Assembly (NCBI GenBank): GCA_024811115.1
Contig: JAKOGH010000097.1
Span: 273,160-337,159 of the forward strand
DNA: 64,000 bases
Source of the DNA: Terana coerulea
Taxonomy: Eukaryota; Basidiomycota; Agaricomycetes; Polyporales; Phanerochaetaceae
Reading direction: 5' to 3'
In this document: positions 11,536 through 23,855 of the stretch, piece after piece
How the letters are laid out: every line of letters begins with the position of its first letter
Position numbering within the stretch: position 1 is the first letter of the stretch
Made by a program: the position numbers and the translations under genes
Notes under the pieces: model-generated
The model's database searches: none
The model's input: only the letters and a program-made list of their open reading frames with translations
Told to the model about the DNA's origin: nothing

Positions 11536-12510
11536 TTAGCCAAGAACTTTACAAAAATCCTTTGTCACTTTGCGAAGATGTGCCTCCAGAGACGCTACTG
11601 ACTGTGCCAATGATGCTACTACTGCCTCTGACACTGAGGAGGAGCTGGACGCAAACAAGCCCGACGTAGTCGACGCTGTTGTTGAAGACGGCCTTGGTGT
11701 TGCCCCGCCATTAGTGTTAGCAGCATTGACTCGCACTGCAGCTGCTTCTGTCTGTCTCATGTAGCGAGACCGACACACCGCAGAGGTATGCCCTACTTTG
11801 TGGCAGTGCTGGCAGATCGACTGGTGGTAGAAACCAGCTATGATGGTGTGGTCCTTCGAGCCGCATCCAAAGCATCTTCTAGCCAAGGCTTTACACCAGG
11901 GCTTGAGCAGCCCCTAGTGCTGAGGTTGTCGCGAGAGATGTCTATAGCATTGGGGTCGGCCGGTGTCTGGAACAGCTGAATTGGGGCCGCTGGAGTGATG
12001 TGTCAAGGGCTTGCAGTTGCTGTCGACGTTGTGGGTCTGAGTCGATGCCCTTGCTTGTGTGCTCTCTCTGCATCTCACTCACACTTCCTCTTGTCAATGT
12101 CCTGCACTGCCTCAACAACATGCGGCTAGAGTCAATGTGTCTCTGCCCATCTCAGTGATGTGGTCTTTGACGTGGGCAGACAGGTGCTTCTTGCACCAGA
12201 TGCGCTTGTCCTCGTCACTGAGAGTAGTATGGCCTGCGTGCTGATAGAACAGCGCTGTGTACTCCTGGACTGTATTGTTCCCCATCCAAAGGGTGTTAAG
12301 AGAGGCCAGAGCATTTCCTGCCTCATTTACTATTTCAAACCTTGTTCTAAATGCGCTCAGGAAATCAGACCAGTTCGCGTATGAGGTTTCCCCTTTTGTT
12401 AGCGCTTTCAGAGTTAGGGTTGCCCAGATTGCTGCGTTTTCCACCAAGTAGTTCATGCACACTCCTACCCACTTATTCACTCGAGTCTGGTAGAATGTTT
12501 CCATAACAGG
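11536..12510 (-). pseudogene. Gypsy gag (capsid and zinc knuckles)
   Basis: The capsid part (12504-12112) contains NWSDFLSAFRTRFEIVN and LWMGNNTVQEYTALFYQ, the typical retrotrans_gag block. The downstream frame (11886-11536) has two zinc knuckles. The first, CFGCGSKDHTIIAG, has lost its last Cys. The second, CQHCHKVGHTSAVC, is an intact CX2CX4HX4C. Further open sequence on the same strand (11543-11130, then 13303-12821) is Pro/Ser-rich and probably gag linker or leader. The frames are not continuous. Confidence 0.75.
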
Positions 12511-13631
12511 GTTTCCTTGTGCGCCGATGACCAGGTTTCTGTTGGCATCGTGTCATTGACACTGAATCTGGTCACTCAAGCCCTCCTTTTGGTCTTGAGC
12601 CCAGACTGTGTAGGCTGCTAGAAATCGGCGAGCGTCTTTTGTTGACTTTTCATTGTATGTCGCCAGCTTCTGTACGTATTGTTTGGGTGCAGGCTGTGCA
12701 GTGACAACCGCGTTGACGACTGACAGTGCCTATGGTCCCTGTTGCACTTGCACAGTCTGCATGTTGTTGCCGTTTTGGGTGAGGTTAGCCACCTGTTAGG
12801 CTAGTGCCTGAACTAGCTGTTTAAGGGTCATTAGCTGAGCCATCGGTGCTGGGACAAGTGCGAGAGGTGGAGGCAGAGAGGGCTGTGGTGATGGATTGCA
12901 TGGAGGGAAGGCTGCTAGTGTAACTACTGGGGTCTGTGTATGTAGAGTGCCAGATTGCGGTGTGAGTGTGCGGAGGTTCTGGAGGAGTTCGAGGAACGTG
13001 AGGGCTTGGTGAGCCAGAACTTCCCGCTGAGAGTTGGATTAGTGGTTCTCCTGGGTGCTGTCCTACTCGAAGTTGGTGGATCTGGTCTGGACGTTCTCCC
13101 TCATACACTGCCTCGACACTGTTGTAATGATTGGGGCACAGTTGTTGGTCACACCTCTTGTAAGTCAGTGGTTTGTCGTGGTAATTGCATTGGTTGCTCA
13201 AGTTATAATAATAGAATACTGCTGAGCAGTCGAACTGCTGCGTGGGGCTGTCTCTTCGGACAAGTTGGTAATGGATAGAGTGCAAATGGATCTCCTTGCA
13301 CATGGTGAGGAACTTAAAAGTTCACCACACCGATGTCCCGCTTAATAGCGGCACAGCAAGGGAAGGGGGCGAAAGGGGTGAGCAGAGTTTCAGTAGCACT
13401 ATATCTCTAGACTGTTGTGGTGCCTGTGCTTCGCGAGGGGTTCGATCGGACCAGTGCAGTTGGGAGATCTCAACCTAATGTTGCAGAGACGAGCTTGACA
13501 CGTAGTCAGAACAAGCGGATTAAAGTGGATGGGGAATAGATGATAGAACACATACGAGGGAGGGGCGACAAAGGCCAACTCCAAGTAGACCTCACAGAAC
13601 AGGCAGGCAGGTGCTGATATTTGTTCCCAAT

Positions 13632-14193
13632 TGTCACAAATTTCCCTCAGCGCTAGTCCACAGTGCTTAGAGTGTAACATCAAGTCACGGAACATGTCAC
13701 CAAGTCATCACACAGTGTTATAAGATGCTAGATCAGTTTGCCATGTGCTTATCACATGGACATCAGGGATATGCCTTATACGGACATAGGATCCAGGACT
13801 CAGGTCTGGAACTGTTCTGGACTATGACCTCAGTATAATATCAGTATGATATCATGGACTGGTAGTGTATAGTAGCTAGATTAGGACATCTAGATAGTGT
13901 TGATGTTAGCATGATAGCTAGGTCAGATCTGATAAGGGAGCTAAAGCGGTGGCATGCTCTGGAGCTTTAGTCAGACGTCACCTGACTATATCAGTCAGCA
14001 TATGGTATTGGAGGTTTTAGATAGTGTCTGGGGTCTCTACACATGTATATAAAGAGGCTGGTCTGTAGGCTAAACCTCCAGACTCAACAACATCGTTGAT
14101 TCATATCTACTCTACTAGCTCTACTCAAGTCCCTCTGCTTTCCCCACCTCTTTCAAAGTCATCCCAGCAGGTGAGTATTGTAGTTTTGTGATA
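13632..14193 (+). mobile_element. Solo LTR, 562 bp, with CCAAT target-site duplication
   Basis: Begins TGTCACAA and ends TTTTGTGATA, so the termini are imperfectly inverted. It is flanked by a perfect 5-bp duplication CCAAT at 13627-13631 and 14194-14198. A TATATAAA promoter element near 14047 sets plus polarity. A second copy of the same family lies at 53380-53937. With its own duplication and no internal region attached, it is a solo LTR left by LTR-LTR recombination, independent of the minus-strand gypsy remnant beside it. Confidence 0.92.
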
Positions 14194-14198
14194 CCAAT

Positions 14199-16449
14199 GA
14201 CCAAGAAGTTGAGATGAGGGACAAGGCCAGAGAGTTCAGAGTGCTAAGTGTCCAAGAAGGTGGAAAGAATCAAGCTGCATTTGGGCACTAAGCGCCAGAA
14301 TCATCGGAATGAAGTCCAGAGGCTCTGGGGCTGCTACCAGGCCATGTATCTGTGCTAACAAATGTAAGAAAATGAAAAATAGTACTACATATGCATGTCT
14401 GTCTGCGACACCACCCTTGTCAGCTAACATTTCAAGTGAGGACCAGGAGAAGATGATACTTTTTATAGAGCTTTGCAAATGACAAGCCTGCTAATGAAAA
14501 ACAGCATTACAGTCAAACTAGTGATTGTTGATGGAGAACTATTGACCAAACGCACTTTGAAGACGTCCCTTCTCATAGGCTAAACTTGTCTCCAGTGAGC
14601 CCACAGAAGAGTGTGACCATGAAACTAACCCAATGATAGCAACCGATTGTTGGATACTCCTATTTTTACCCATATGCTATGTAAGTAAGTGTAGAAGTGC
14701 AGCGCATCCAGTGGCGTACACTCCTACCGAGGCCTAGAGGAAGCTAGGATGGTTACTCACCTGTAGGTTGGTTGATACACACGTTAGTGGGTTGAGAGTT
14801 GAAAGAGTCTTCTTATGTATGGCGCAGAGAGCTGCCTTATATATGATACAGGGTGGCTGTACTACAAACAGACACAAATAGGTACCAGGACAATAGACAA
14901 TAGGCATCGTCATGGTAGTACCTGGTAGAACAATAGAGAAGATATGAGTAGAGCACTTATGGCGTCTATCTGACTCAACAGTAAGTAATGTACTTACCCT
15001 GATCAATGATCCCCTACCTAATCATCTATTGGTCCGAATGGCTAGGTATAAGTATGTCTGCTGCCCGCTGGCTGATTTACGCATCCCGGTTCCTCTCCGG
15101 GTTCCTCCACAACATGTCTTGTTTCGATCTGTTTCGTCGTCGGTCCGACTGCTTAGCTCAGCCCTCGCAGTTCGCGCTGTAGCGTTGACACCCCGGCTTA
15201 GCCTGCTCATCATCATCTGCAGTGGCATTCATCGGGCTGTCGGAGCCTCGGGCTATGTCCAAACATTTGTTCTATACCTCATACTCTTTAGCCTCAGTCA
15301 ATGCTTGGGCGTCCAATCTGCCCCGCTTCTGTGCTATTTTATCAGTTTATTTGTGCACCTCCTGCTTCACATATATACCTGATCAATTGACCACAAGCCT
15401 TGCAGCAGCCTCGGCCAACGCCACCCCTGACCAAGCGCCACCCTAGCCAAACGCCACCCTGACCTTCTCCCCGGAACGAAGTGAAGGAGCCTCTTGTGTT
15501 TACTTCCCATGATGAGATATAGCAGTCCTCCTGCTTGAGGTCACTCCAATGTGCCAGACATACGTTTAAGCAGTGTAAAGACTCAATGCCGACGCGGAAG
15601 AGGCAACCTATTGACGAAGTGAGAGAGTACTAGCTCTGCATGGCGCATGGACGTTCCGAATGAGATACATTCCCTCATCGCTTCCACACACACCCCGCAG
15701 GTGCTGTACTAGGCCGGTGGAAGAACGCGCTGCACGACACGATAGCCGCTTCCCGAGTGGACTCCTGACGACGAAGCTCCACGGTGCGGCGGCTGTATAT
15801 TGTCGCCTGTAGAGCATTGTATATAATGTCGAAGTATCTGCGGCTGTGGTTGGGTGTTGATTCGTATATAGCCCGTACGCCCTTAATGCTTTCCGCGTGA
15901 AAGGGCACATCGGTGGTGGGTAGAGTCGGGAATTTAGGCCTAAAAGTCGTAGAGAAAGACTGCTGCTACCACAGTTCGGAGGCGACGGCTCAGTGATCGA
16001 ACGATGCTTCACTTCGAGCTATAGCTTAGAGATGGTGGTAGCATAGAGCAAGAGGGCCTTTCGTGACGGTGTGAATAATTGCTATAGCGCACCTGGGCAA
16101 CTCTCACCGCGCCAGCTGAGTATTTCAGCCAGCTCGAGCGTACACCACACCGCGGACTCCGAGAGTCCGGAGGAGAGTTGGACTAGACGCGGCTGCAGAC
16201 ACGCACTGCGGGAAGAGCCGAGCGCGTTGCACCCCTAACTCTCCTGCATGACGTCAATCACCAAACAGTGGGCCAGAGCTTGGCAGCGAGGCTCGAGCAA
16301 GTCACTCACGTCCAGTGTCCTCAACCGCCACTATGCTCCTAGATCAAGCGTCCATCGCGAGTCCACAGCTATTATTCTCAGAACGTGTTTTTAGGGCTTC
16401 AAAGCTTGAACGACAAGATTAAGCAAGGCTCACCTCATCCATTCTCGCG
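14199..16449. other. Region without a recognised gene
   Basis: Scattered open frames exist, for example minus 14236-14478, plus 15029-15382, and minus 15608-16012 and 15675-15908, but none has a motif I recognise or a convincing exon chain. At about 15405-15462 a short degenerate tandem repeat of CCAACGCCACCCTGA type occurs. The last few hundred bases presumably hold the promoter of the NAPE-PLD-like gene. Confidence 0.3.
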
Positions 16450-17866
16450 ATGGAAATACCGGACACAGACCCACCGCCTCACCACGCAAACGATAAAGCG
16501 ACTGCGTTCCAAAACCCGTGGCCCCTAAGTCCCTTCTAGCCTCGCGGCAGGTGTTCTCTCAGTTTCCGCTGGCCCTGGCAAAGCGCATTGAGGGATATCA
16601 CATCAAGAACGTGCAGTCTGTGAAGCCAGACTTTGGGCTCGACACGCCGGACGAAGGAGTGGTAAAGGCGACATGGGTAGGACACGCCGTAAGTGTATCC
16701 TACTCTTACTGTCTTGGCGGTACTCATGGTGAGCTAGGGGTTTCTAGTCCAGATGCCGAAAGTGTCCGGCCTTGAACCAGTTCGCATACTCTTCGACCCC
16801 ATCTGGTCTGACCGAGCTTCGCCCCACCAGTCTGCCGGACCAAGACGTCGACTACCGCCACCATGCGCCCTAGAAGACTTGCCTGACTTTCAATTCGTCG
16901 TGACTTCGCATAACCAGTAAGCCAACTCTGCGCATCCCCCCGACAATACATTCCGAGACTGATCGTACTTGCACGAATTTTAGCTACGATCATCTGGACT
17001 GGCCTACTATAGAAAGGATATACAAGTTGAAAGGCACGAAAGTAAAGTTCATCGTACCCCTCGGCAACGAGTCGTGGTTTCGGTCGGGCGGCATTCCACC
17101 GACGCAGATTGTTGAATTGGACTGGCACGACAATGTCAAGCTGCAGGCGAGTACCCGGCATCCGCAGATGACGTTCATTTGTGCGCCAGCACAGCATGGG
17201 AGTGGTATGCATACTTGGGACGTCATGCTCTTCAACTCGCTGACTACAGGAACCAGGTCGGGGTCTGTTTGACCAACGGACTACATTATGGGCGAGCTGG
17301 GTAGCACAGCAGGAGATGGGTATAGAGAGGAGAGTGTCCGTCTACCATGCAGGGCAAGTGTCTTATTGCCGTGGCTTACGATAGGAAGGCTTATGTTGCT
17401 TCGCCCTTCTAGGGATACCGGCTATATGACGCAGGATGGCCCATGTCCCGCCTTCGCTGGTCTGTCTTCAGTTCCTTCTCTCGCGTAGCTGCGCTGACTT
17501 GGCACTGTCAGAGATTGGCGAGAAATACGGTCCATTTGACCTCAGCATGGTCCCCATCTGGCGAGGTGGCTCGTTGTCCTTCATCTCCCAACTCGGCCTC
17601 CGGCTCGCCTCCACTGAACTCATCGACGGGCTTCACGCCTCGCCTGCCCATGCCGTGAAGTTACACAAGGACATTCGCAGTCGCAACACTGTGGGTATGC
17701 ACTTCGCCACGTTTGCGGGCAGTGAGGAGGAAGCCCGGGAACCGGTTGCAGAACTCATTGCTGCGAGGGAGCGAGAGGGGTACCTGACCTTGGGAAAGGT
17801 GAAGGAGGGTTCGGAGTGGCAGATGTCGGCGAGACAGTCGTCGTGTCTGTGGGTCAGAATACCTGA
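16450..17866 (+). CDS. NAPE-PLD-type metallo-beta-lactamase-fold phospholipase, two 1-nt frameshifts
   Basis: Predicted N-acyl-phosphatidylethanolamine-hydrolysing phospholipase D family enzyme (dinuclear zinc hydrolase; the family cleaves N-acyl-PE to N-acylethanolamine). Exons: 16450-16688, 16738-16916, 16984-17204, 17257-17353, 17413-17459, 17512-17866. In order: AFQNPWP, VVKATWVGHA, RILFDPIWSDRASP, the zinc motif SHNHYDHLDW, VPLGNESWF, APAQHGSGRGLFDQRTT, AGDTGY and GEKYGPFDLSMVPI. The intron at 16917 splits the codon of a zinc-binding His. The intron at 17354 has a GCAAGT donor, a GC-AG intron. Two frame breaks are explained by one missing C (about 16522-16525) and one missing G (about 17818). 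With these the frame runs to the stop at 17864. It is either a recent pseudogene or a gene with consensus errors. Confidence 0.88.
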
Positions 17867-18890
17867 GACATGCATGACAAGCCTCGATCGCAGGACAAGG
17901 TGGGCACCTGAAATAACAATCATCCGCGCTATGTTAATTACTACAACCAAAGCTGCATTGCAGATATCGCAATGTGGTCACTAATGCTCACTATCCTGTT
18001 ACAATTTTTATACCCGGGAATCCGAAAGACATCGTGTCCACATGATACATGGCACTGCAGAGCAGCCAAAACTGTCGTTCAGCTCGTTTTGCTTCGTATA
18101 CCCATACATGCTTGCACTTGCCTGTCAGAACCTTATCAACTATGAAGCTATACCATAGCCATGACCTATCTGGGCTCTTTGCATGGCAAACCTGCCACGC
18201 TTCTTCACCAGCAACCTAGTCCCCGACGTTCGACGTTCGACGTTCAGCTCCCGGAGCACGGGCCTCAGGCCTCATCCTTCCGAGGCTCATTAATCGCTAG
18301 CCACCGTTATGGGACCCTCAACACGCCCTTCTGCTCTTCCCCCACAACGCCACGAAAATGCGTTGCAAGCCTTCTTGAGACGACTCAGAGCAAGGCGGTA
18401 TACTGTACGCCGTGAGGGATCTCACATGCTTACCATTGAGTCTGATATCTCTAATTAGGAGCGACGTTCGAAAGACATGCGTTCAGATTTACAGCCGCCA
18501 ACCCTCTTGCAAGCCCCGGCAATATTGCCGCCCAACCGTGCACAGGAAAACCCATTAACATATCAAGCGACAGCATAGGGACTGCAAGCAGTACTTACTT
18601 CAGTTTTGCGTCCTCAACTACCTCAATTCCACAAAGCCCAGCGAACAACGGTACCCTGGAAACTCAGACAGAAGGCTACCGATTGGGATGCTCTACCTTT
18701 GTGATGTTCGAGGTGCGCTCAGCCTACATGACAGGCAGCTTGATGGCACTGGCCATGGAGCTCTCCGCGTGTCTCAACTTACGGCGACCGCCTCTACACA
18801 GAATGTTAGCGATTACATCCAGAGACTGCGTCCCCAGCTAGAAAGGAGCGAGCGAGACAAATGGTGAAAATTATTATTCTATCTCGCGAC
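17867..18890. other. Intergenic or uncertain 5' region of the TKL kinase
   Basis: No firm gene. A short perfect repeat, three copies of CGACGTT, lies at 18224-18245. The interval 18690-18860 reads coding-like in one frame (for example NVSDYIQRLRPQLERSERDK) and may be a 5' exon of the downstream kinase, but I cannot connect it safely. Confidence 0.3.
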
Positions 18891-18898
18891 TGTATCTG

Positions 18899-20538
18899 AG
18901 CACTCGAGCATAGTTGGGCAACCTTGGAAAGTCTCGAGGAGGCGTGCGCCCTCGGTGGAAACGTCCCGATACATGTGAAGCTCCTTTCTCGTGCACAGCA
19001 GCATCGCGAAAGTCTACTTGAGGTATGTCTACCTGCCCAGCCGCCGTGACAAAACACTTAGTCCTCACGTCACCAATTCATTCGATGGGTGTCTAGCTAG
19101 CGGCGTTCTTACAGGGATCGAAATTCGATGAACAAACTTTCCTGAAGAGCTTAGAAGCAGACGACCAAAGCCATGTTCTACAGCTTGAAGACTTCACGAT
19201 AGTATCTCCAGATCGGGATGTCAAGAAATCCGATATTCTCTCGCTGCGTGGTGAAGAGGCAGAGTCGGCTCTGGACTTCTTGAACTGGGTACGGTGGCTA
19301 TCGCGGGACTTACATGTGCTAATGAGCGGTCTTTCAAACTGGTTTAGGTCCTGTTAGATTGGCCGTTACCCGACCTCGATAATCCACGATGGCAAATTAT
19401 ACTTCGTACTGTCCGTCGTCTGTTTGTGCGCCTCTCACAGGGTCCGGGAGACTACCTAAGGCAGTCTTCCTACGTGGCGTCCAGCTCCAGCCATCGGGCT
19501 CGGCCTTTTTCCCAGATGCCTCCGGAGGGTACGGCGACATTTACAAGGGAGAGTGGGATAACTGGGTCGTGGCTATCAAGGCATTCCGCCCGTCGATCGC
19601 TATTGAGGAGGCTGGGCGTGAGAGGGTTTGGACATGTCCTGCTTTGCTTCCCTCTTCTGAATCATATATCACCTAGGCACTCCGTCGGGAGATTGCGATC
19701 ATTTACTCCCTGGACCACCCTAACATATGCAATGTGTTCGGGGTTGCCAAGGGCCTGATCCCTTGGTCGACGATATGTCTTGTATCCCCCTGGATGAAGA
19801 ACGGAAATATTCTCCAGTTTGTCGCAACCCGTTTTGTCACCCAGGATATTCAGAGATGGGTAAGCATTTACATGGTGCGTAAGAATCTGACTCATCGCTG
19901 GCTAGATCGCACAAATTGCCAACGCGATATCGTGCTTACATGGGGAGAACGTCGTACACGGAGATCTGCACGGGGTGCGTGTTATGTGGTGGTTATGCGC
20001 CCCTTACGCTGGTCGATCATCTGCCTTTTTCTGCAGGGAAACGTCTTGATCGACGAAGAAGAGAACGTACGTATAGCGGACTTCGGCACATCCAACTTCA
20101 CGGATTCCACAGCGTTAAGCACCAGTATGAATACCAAAGGAATGTTCCGCTGCATGGCCCCAGAGATTCTTCAAGGCGAGCAAAGTTACCCGCCTTAGAT
20201 CAGCACACTCCTGCAAGCGACATGTACTCCTTTGCGTGCACGATATGGCAGGTATGGCAGCCTTAAATTCCATCTCCGCCGCATTCATCATGGTTGATTG
20301 ACGTCGAATGGGTATCATAGGGCCCGGGATATACGATGGACACCCGCCTTTCTACGGCATGCCACCCCAAGTTGCCTATATGAGCGCACTGCAAGGGCAG
20401 TCCCCCGAACGCGAAGCATGTCGGAGAGTCTTTCCTGATGAGCTGTGGACAATGAAGAAGGACTTTTGGAGCCGTAACCCGCAAGCAAGGCCAACTGCTG
20501 AAGAAGCCTTCCAAAAGTTGCAGCATGTGGTAGTCTAG
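18899..20538 (+). CDS. TKL-type protein kinase with N-terminal helical region
   Basis: Exons about 18899-19021 and 19111-19287 encode a helical N-terminal region (HSWATLESLEEACAL; FDEQTFLKSLEADDQSH); 19347 onwards leads into the kinase domain. Kinase motifs: Gly loop ASGGYGDIYKG, VVAIK lysine, ALRREIAIIYSLDHPNICNV, catalytic loop HGDLHGGNVLID split by an intron, IADFGTSN (DFG), YMAPE-equivalent CMAPEIL, DMYSFACTIWQ. The HGDLHxxN loop is typical of agaricomycete TKL-like kinases, and all catalytic residues are present. One T appears missing at about 20195 (CCTTAG, giving a false stop) and one base near 19451. The true start may lie upstream, near 18.7 kb. Substrate unknown. Confidence 0.75.
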
Positions 20539-20737
20539 TCTGAACCTATGCTATGTATTGCCGACCCGCTATAAATGCTCTTCCTCCGCGTTGAACGCTC
20601 TCGAGTGGGATTCATTGTACGTGTATGTTCCAGTTTGATAAATAGAACGAAACAGGGAGTTATCAGTTGGCAACATTGCAATTGCTTCTTATTTGAAGAC
20701 GGATTGTACGGACTACGAGGCACGAATAGCTTGTTTG

Positions 20738-22244
20738 TTACCGGTCTATGGCTGTTCGCAACCGGCCAACTACTATTTCTGTGTGGAGGTTCCTCCCCTT
20801 ATATCGCCGGTACACTGGCGTGTACTCTCCGTCAACGTCATACCAGTTTATCTTGATTACATCGTCCCCAGTGACGGCCACATAGGCCGTGCATTGTCCT
20901 CTAGCTTTCCTCGCTAGAGATGTACGTTCATATTCAAGAGAAAGTGGTGTACAGTTCGTGAAATGCACGCACAGATATCCCGTCGCGCTGATAGTCCCCG
21001 ATCCAAGATACACCCGTATGGCCCCAGCTTGTAGGTCTGTACCAAAACCTAGCCTTGCACCCTCTGGAATGTCCTGGGCGTGGCGACGTTCATCCAGCGA
21101 AAACTCCCACGAGACGAGGCCCTGGGGCACATTTTCGTCTCCGGTAATTTTAATCGCTTTAACGGCGTTCTGCTCGTCGTCGTAATGTACGTACAGCACT
21201 TCCGTTCCGTGGGCACCGTACGGTCCCAGCCAAATTCCCTCGAGGGTCTCAGCGCGCCACTTCTCGGCACTGGGGTCGTCGCCCTCGAGAACGTTAGATT
21301 TCAGCGGGTAAAATCGTCTCTCGAATGCAGGCCCGGGTTTTAGAGTGTCCCCGCTGAGGTCGAAGCCGCGCATGTCTGGAATCCGCAGACGAGGCTCGTG
21401 CGCGGAGAAAGGTTCCAATCGGGTGTTGTCGGCAGAACGGAAAACTAGAGCGGGCGGTTTGGCCACGCTGGTCGGTTGAGAGGCCATGTGGAGGAACGTA
21501 TCCAACTGCATGAATTGAGGATTTCTTGGGGCAGACACAGGGGCGGGTTCGATATTGAAGCGCGGCAGCGGGCGGGCGGCGTCGTACCACGGCTCCTGCG
21601 TCGACGCGGGGAAGTCCGGCAAGCGACATACTCCAGCATAATAGTTCAGATGCAGGGTTTCGTTTGTCTCGCTGAGGATGTGTAGCGTTGGTACGTCCAC
21701 GCGATTGTCCCTCGGCCTGAGAAATTTGGAGCCTGTGGCAGTGGTGCCAGTTAAGTACTGCTTGCCGGGGTTGATTCTCATTGGTCGGGGGAGGAAGGGT
21801 GATAGACACAAAGGTAAAGTATTCCGGCAAGTGCGGGCTCTTCCCCGTGTCGATATCCAGCGTGCGCGGCACCCAGAAACGCCAAACCTCGCCAACCAAC
21901 CCGTGCGTCTGGGTATCATCGAACCGGAACTCGATGACGGAGCCCCTGTACGGGTGGTCACTCGCCCAGAGACCCAGCAGAGGGCCGTATCGATGCAAAA
22001 CTTCGGTATATATGGCGAAGTACGGTGCGTCTTGAAAAACGGAGCGATCCGTGAGACCGTATCGGACACATAGTGCGCGCCAGATAGCCCCGTCTTCTTG
22101 GAGCGGACGAAATGCTCTGCTAGAGCTGAGGAGAGAAGCAACGTCCTGTCCGTCCAGTTCCACGCATATTTTCCTGATTATGTCATGCGGCACTTGCTCG
22201 ATTGTAGAGAGTAGATGCCTATCGCCAGAATGGGTACCCTGCAT
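20738..22244 (-). CDS. F-box protein, one frameshift
   Basis: Single-exon gene of about 502 codons. The N-terminus has an F-box: STIEQVPHDIIRKICVELDG, then DVASLLSSSRAF and IWRALCVRYG. F-box proteins bind SKP1 and present substrates to the SCF ubiquitin ligase; the target here is unknown. The C-terminal half is rich in short beta-like segments (for example EVLYVHYDDEQNAVKAIKI, GLVSWEFSLDE) and ends GRLRTAIDR. Two overlapping minus-strand frames share the gene and join at 21787-21791, a run of five G (C on the coding strand). One missing base there restores one frame of the expected length, and no intron is needed. Confidence 0.8.
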
Positions 22245-22700
22245 AGCAGGAGGAATGGCTTTATGGTCAATTGATCAGTATTGCTGAACGGTTGTTCGTC
22301 GCATTAGTAAACATGCACGTACCTGTGTATAAGTTACCAGCCGTAAAACAAGCTAGGTAAGAGTAGATTGGCTTGGAAAAGTTGAACTTGTAGAACTGGA
22401 AGACTTACGTAAGGTAAGTGGAGTCCTCCGGCCTTTGCCGAGGTAGAAGTTTCACGTGCGCGTACTCTCGAGTCAAACCAACATAATATTTGTTTAGCAT
22501 GGTACTCAATCCGTCCACACTGACATTTGAACTTAGCGAAGTACAACTAGGAGAATATGCGTACAAGATAACGTACAGTAGTTTATCGGCTACAGTCCCC
22601 ACGTCACGAGGCGCCAAGTTCATGTGAATACATTAGGAGTGCAAAACGTCCACCACCTGTGTTACAATATTATCATCGAATTAGTACAATCTACGACCTG
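22245..22700. other. Intergenic region
   Basis: Separates the 5' end of the F-box gene from the 3' end of the bZIP-like gene. Only short open frames without recognisable features are seen. Confidence 0.4.
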
Positions 22701-23855
22701 TTATGAACGCTCCAGCTGTTTCGCCACACCCACCGCCTCATCCCTCGCTTGTCCTAGCGCAGGATCCAAGTTACTAGCTGGATCCATTTGCTCGGGCCCG
22801 GATGCGGATGGCGCTCCCAGCGTACTGGCCGACGGCGGGGGAGGGATAGGCTGCGGCTGGTCTGGCATGACTGCCGCGCGGAAAGGAGACGGCGCTACGA
22901 GTGGACGGTGGAACCGGGCACGAAAGTCGTTGGGTGATCCCTGTGCTGGATCAGGGACATATTGCTGGTGGGGCACGGCGTGGTTGATAGGGTGGTTAAC
23001 GGCGTGAGCGTTCAGAGGAGGATATTGGGGGACCGACCCATCTGGTACATGTCCGCCCTCTGGGGGTTTGTTGGCGGCGGCAGCAGCGGCGGCGGCGGCG
23101 GCGTTGGCATAATGCATTCGTCGCTGTAACGGCATGTCAGTAACGAGGTGAGTGCACTGTGGCCATAGCACGCACCTGTTGATCCCAATGGTCCCATGCT
23201 GAGGCGATTATGGGCTCCAAGGACGCCAATTCTTCGTTGCTCATATTTAGCGTGCGCAAAAGGTGGGCCTTGAGGAGAGGCGCGCAGGAGAAGGACAGGA
23301 GTAGCGTGGATGCGAAGGTTTGGCCTCCGAGGGGCTGGCCTTGCGGAAAGGGTGGTTCGTGCATATGTGGGTGTTGATGAGGATGTTGCTGCAGCTCGTG
23401 CGGCATGACCTGCTGATACTGCCCGTCCGCGTTCAATCGGTACTGCACCTCCTCCATGCCCGGCATGAGCTCGTTCCCCATGTCCAGCCCGAGCTCCCTA
23501 AGCTTCTTCTGCTTGACCAGCGCGCGGTGCTTGCGCTGTCGCTCCCTCGCCGCAGACCGCACTTTCTCGCGGCGAGCGGCTTCGTCGGGGACAACTCCTC
23601 GCCTTTGTCCTGGGGAAACGTGGGGTCTTCTGGCGCAGCCATAGGTTCTTCTTCGGGCATCGGCGGCGCCGAAGGCTGTACCTGCGACATGTTCAGAATA
23701 TTGTTCAGCCCAGCCTGACGATCTCTCTCGCGTTTCCGCCGCTGCCTCTCTGCGGCCTTCTCGCGCTTGTTCCGCTGGCTGTCGGTCTCGTTCTCGCGAG
23801 AGCGTTTGCGCGATGACGACGGCGTTGATGAGAGAGCGGCTTGATGCGGATCCAT
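22701..23855 (-). CDS. Basic, bZIP-like nuclear protein with poly-Ala tract
   Basis: The start at 23855 gives MDPHQAALSSTPSSSRKRSR, followed by a long basic stretch with NKREKAAERQRRKRERDRQ, similar to a bZIP basic region but without a clear leucine zipper. A second basic helix reads EKVRSAARERQRKHRALVKQ. The middle is Gln/His/Pro-rich. An intron at 23175-23124 (GTGCGT...ACAG) joins DHWDQQ to RRMHYAN and a run of about ten alanines. The C-terminus is Pro-rich and ends KQLERS. The frame breaks at 23587-23590 (GGGG); one missing base restores EELSPDEAARREKV. A DNA-binding or other nuclear role is inference. Confidence 0.7.

Larger units (their letters stand above)
9860..13300 (-). mobile_element. 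Truncated Ty3/gypsy LTR retrotransposon (gag-protease-partial RT)
   Basis: Minus-strand remnants occur in the order gag (about 12510-11536), protease (about 11100-10734) and reverse transcriptase (about 10500-9894). No RNase H or integrase follows, because the element ends next to the hAT terminus near 9.8 kb. No LTR of its own can be assigned; the LTR at 13.6 kb has the opposite polarity and its own target duplication. Frames are broken by stops and shifts throughout, so it is a dead copy. Confidence 0.8.

Noticed and set aside
13632..14193. Reading this LTR as the 5' LTR of the adjacent gypsy remnant
   Set aside because: Its TATA polarity is plus while gag/RT are minus, and it has its own CCAAT duplication on both sides, so it is an independent solo LTR.
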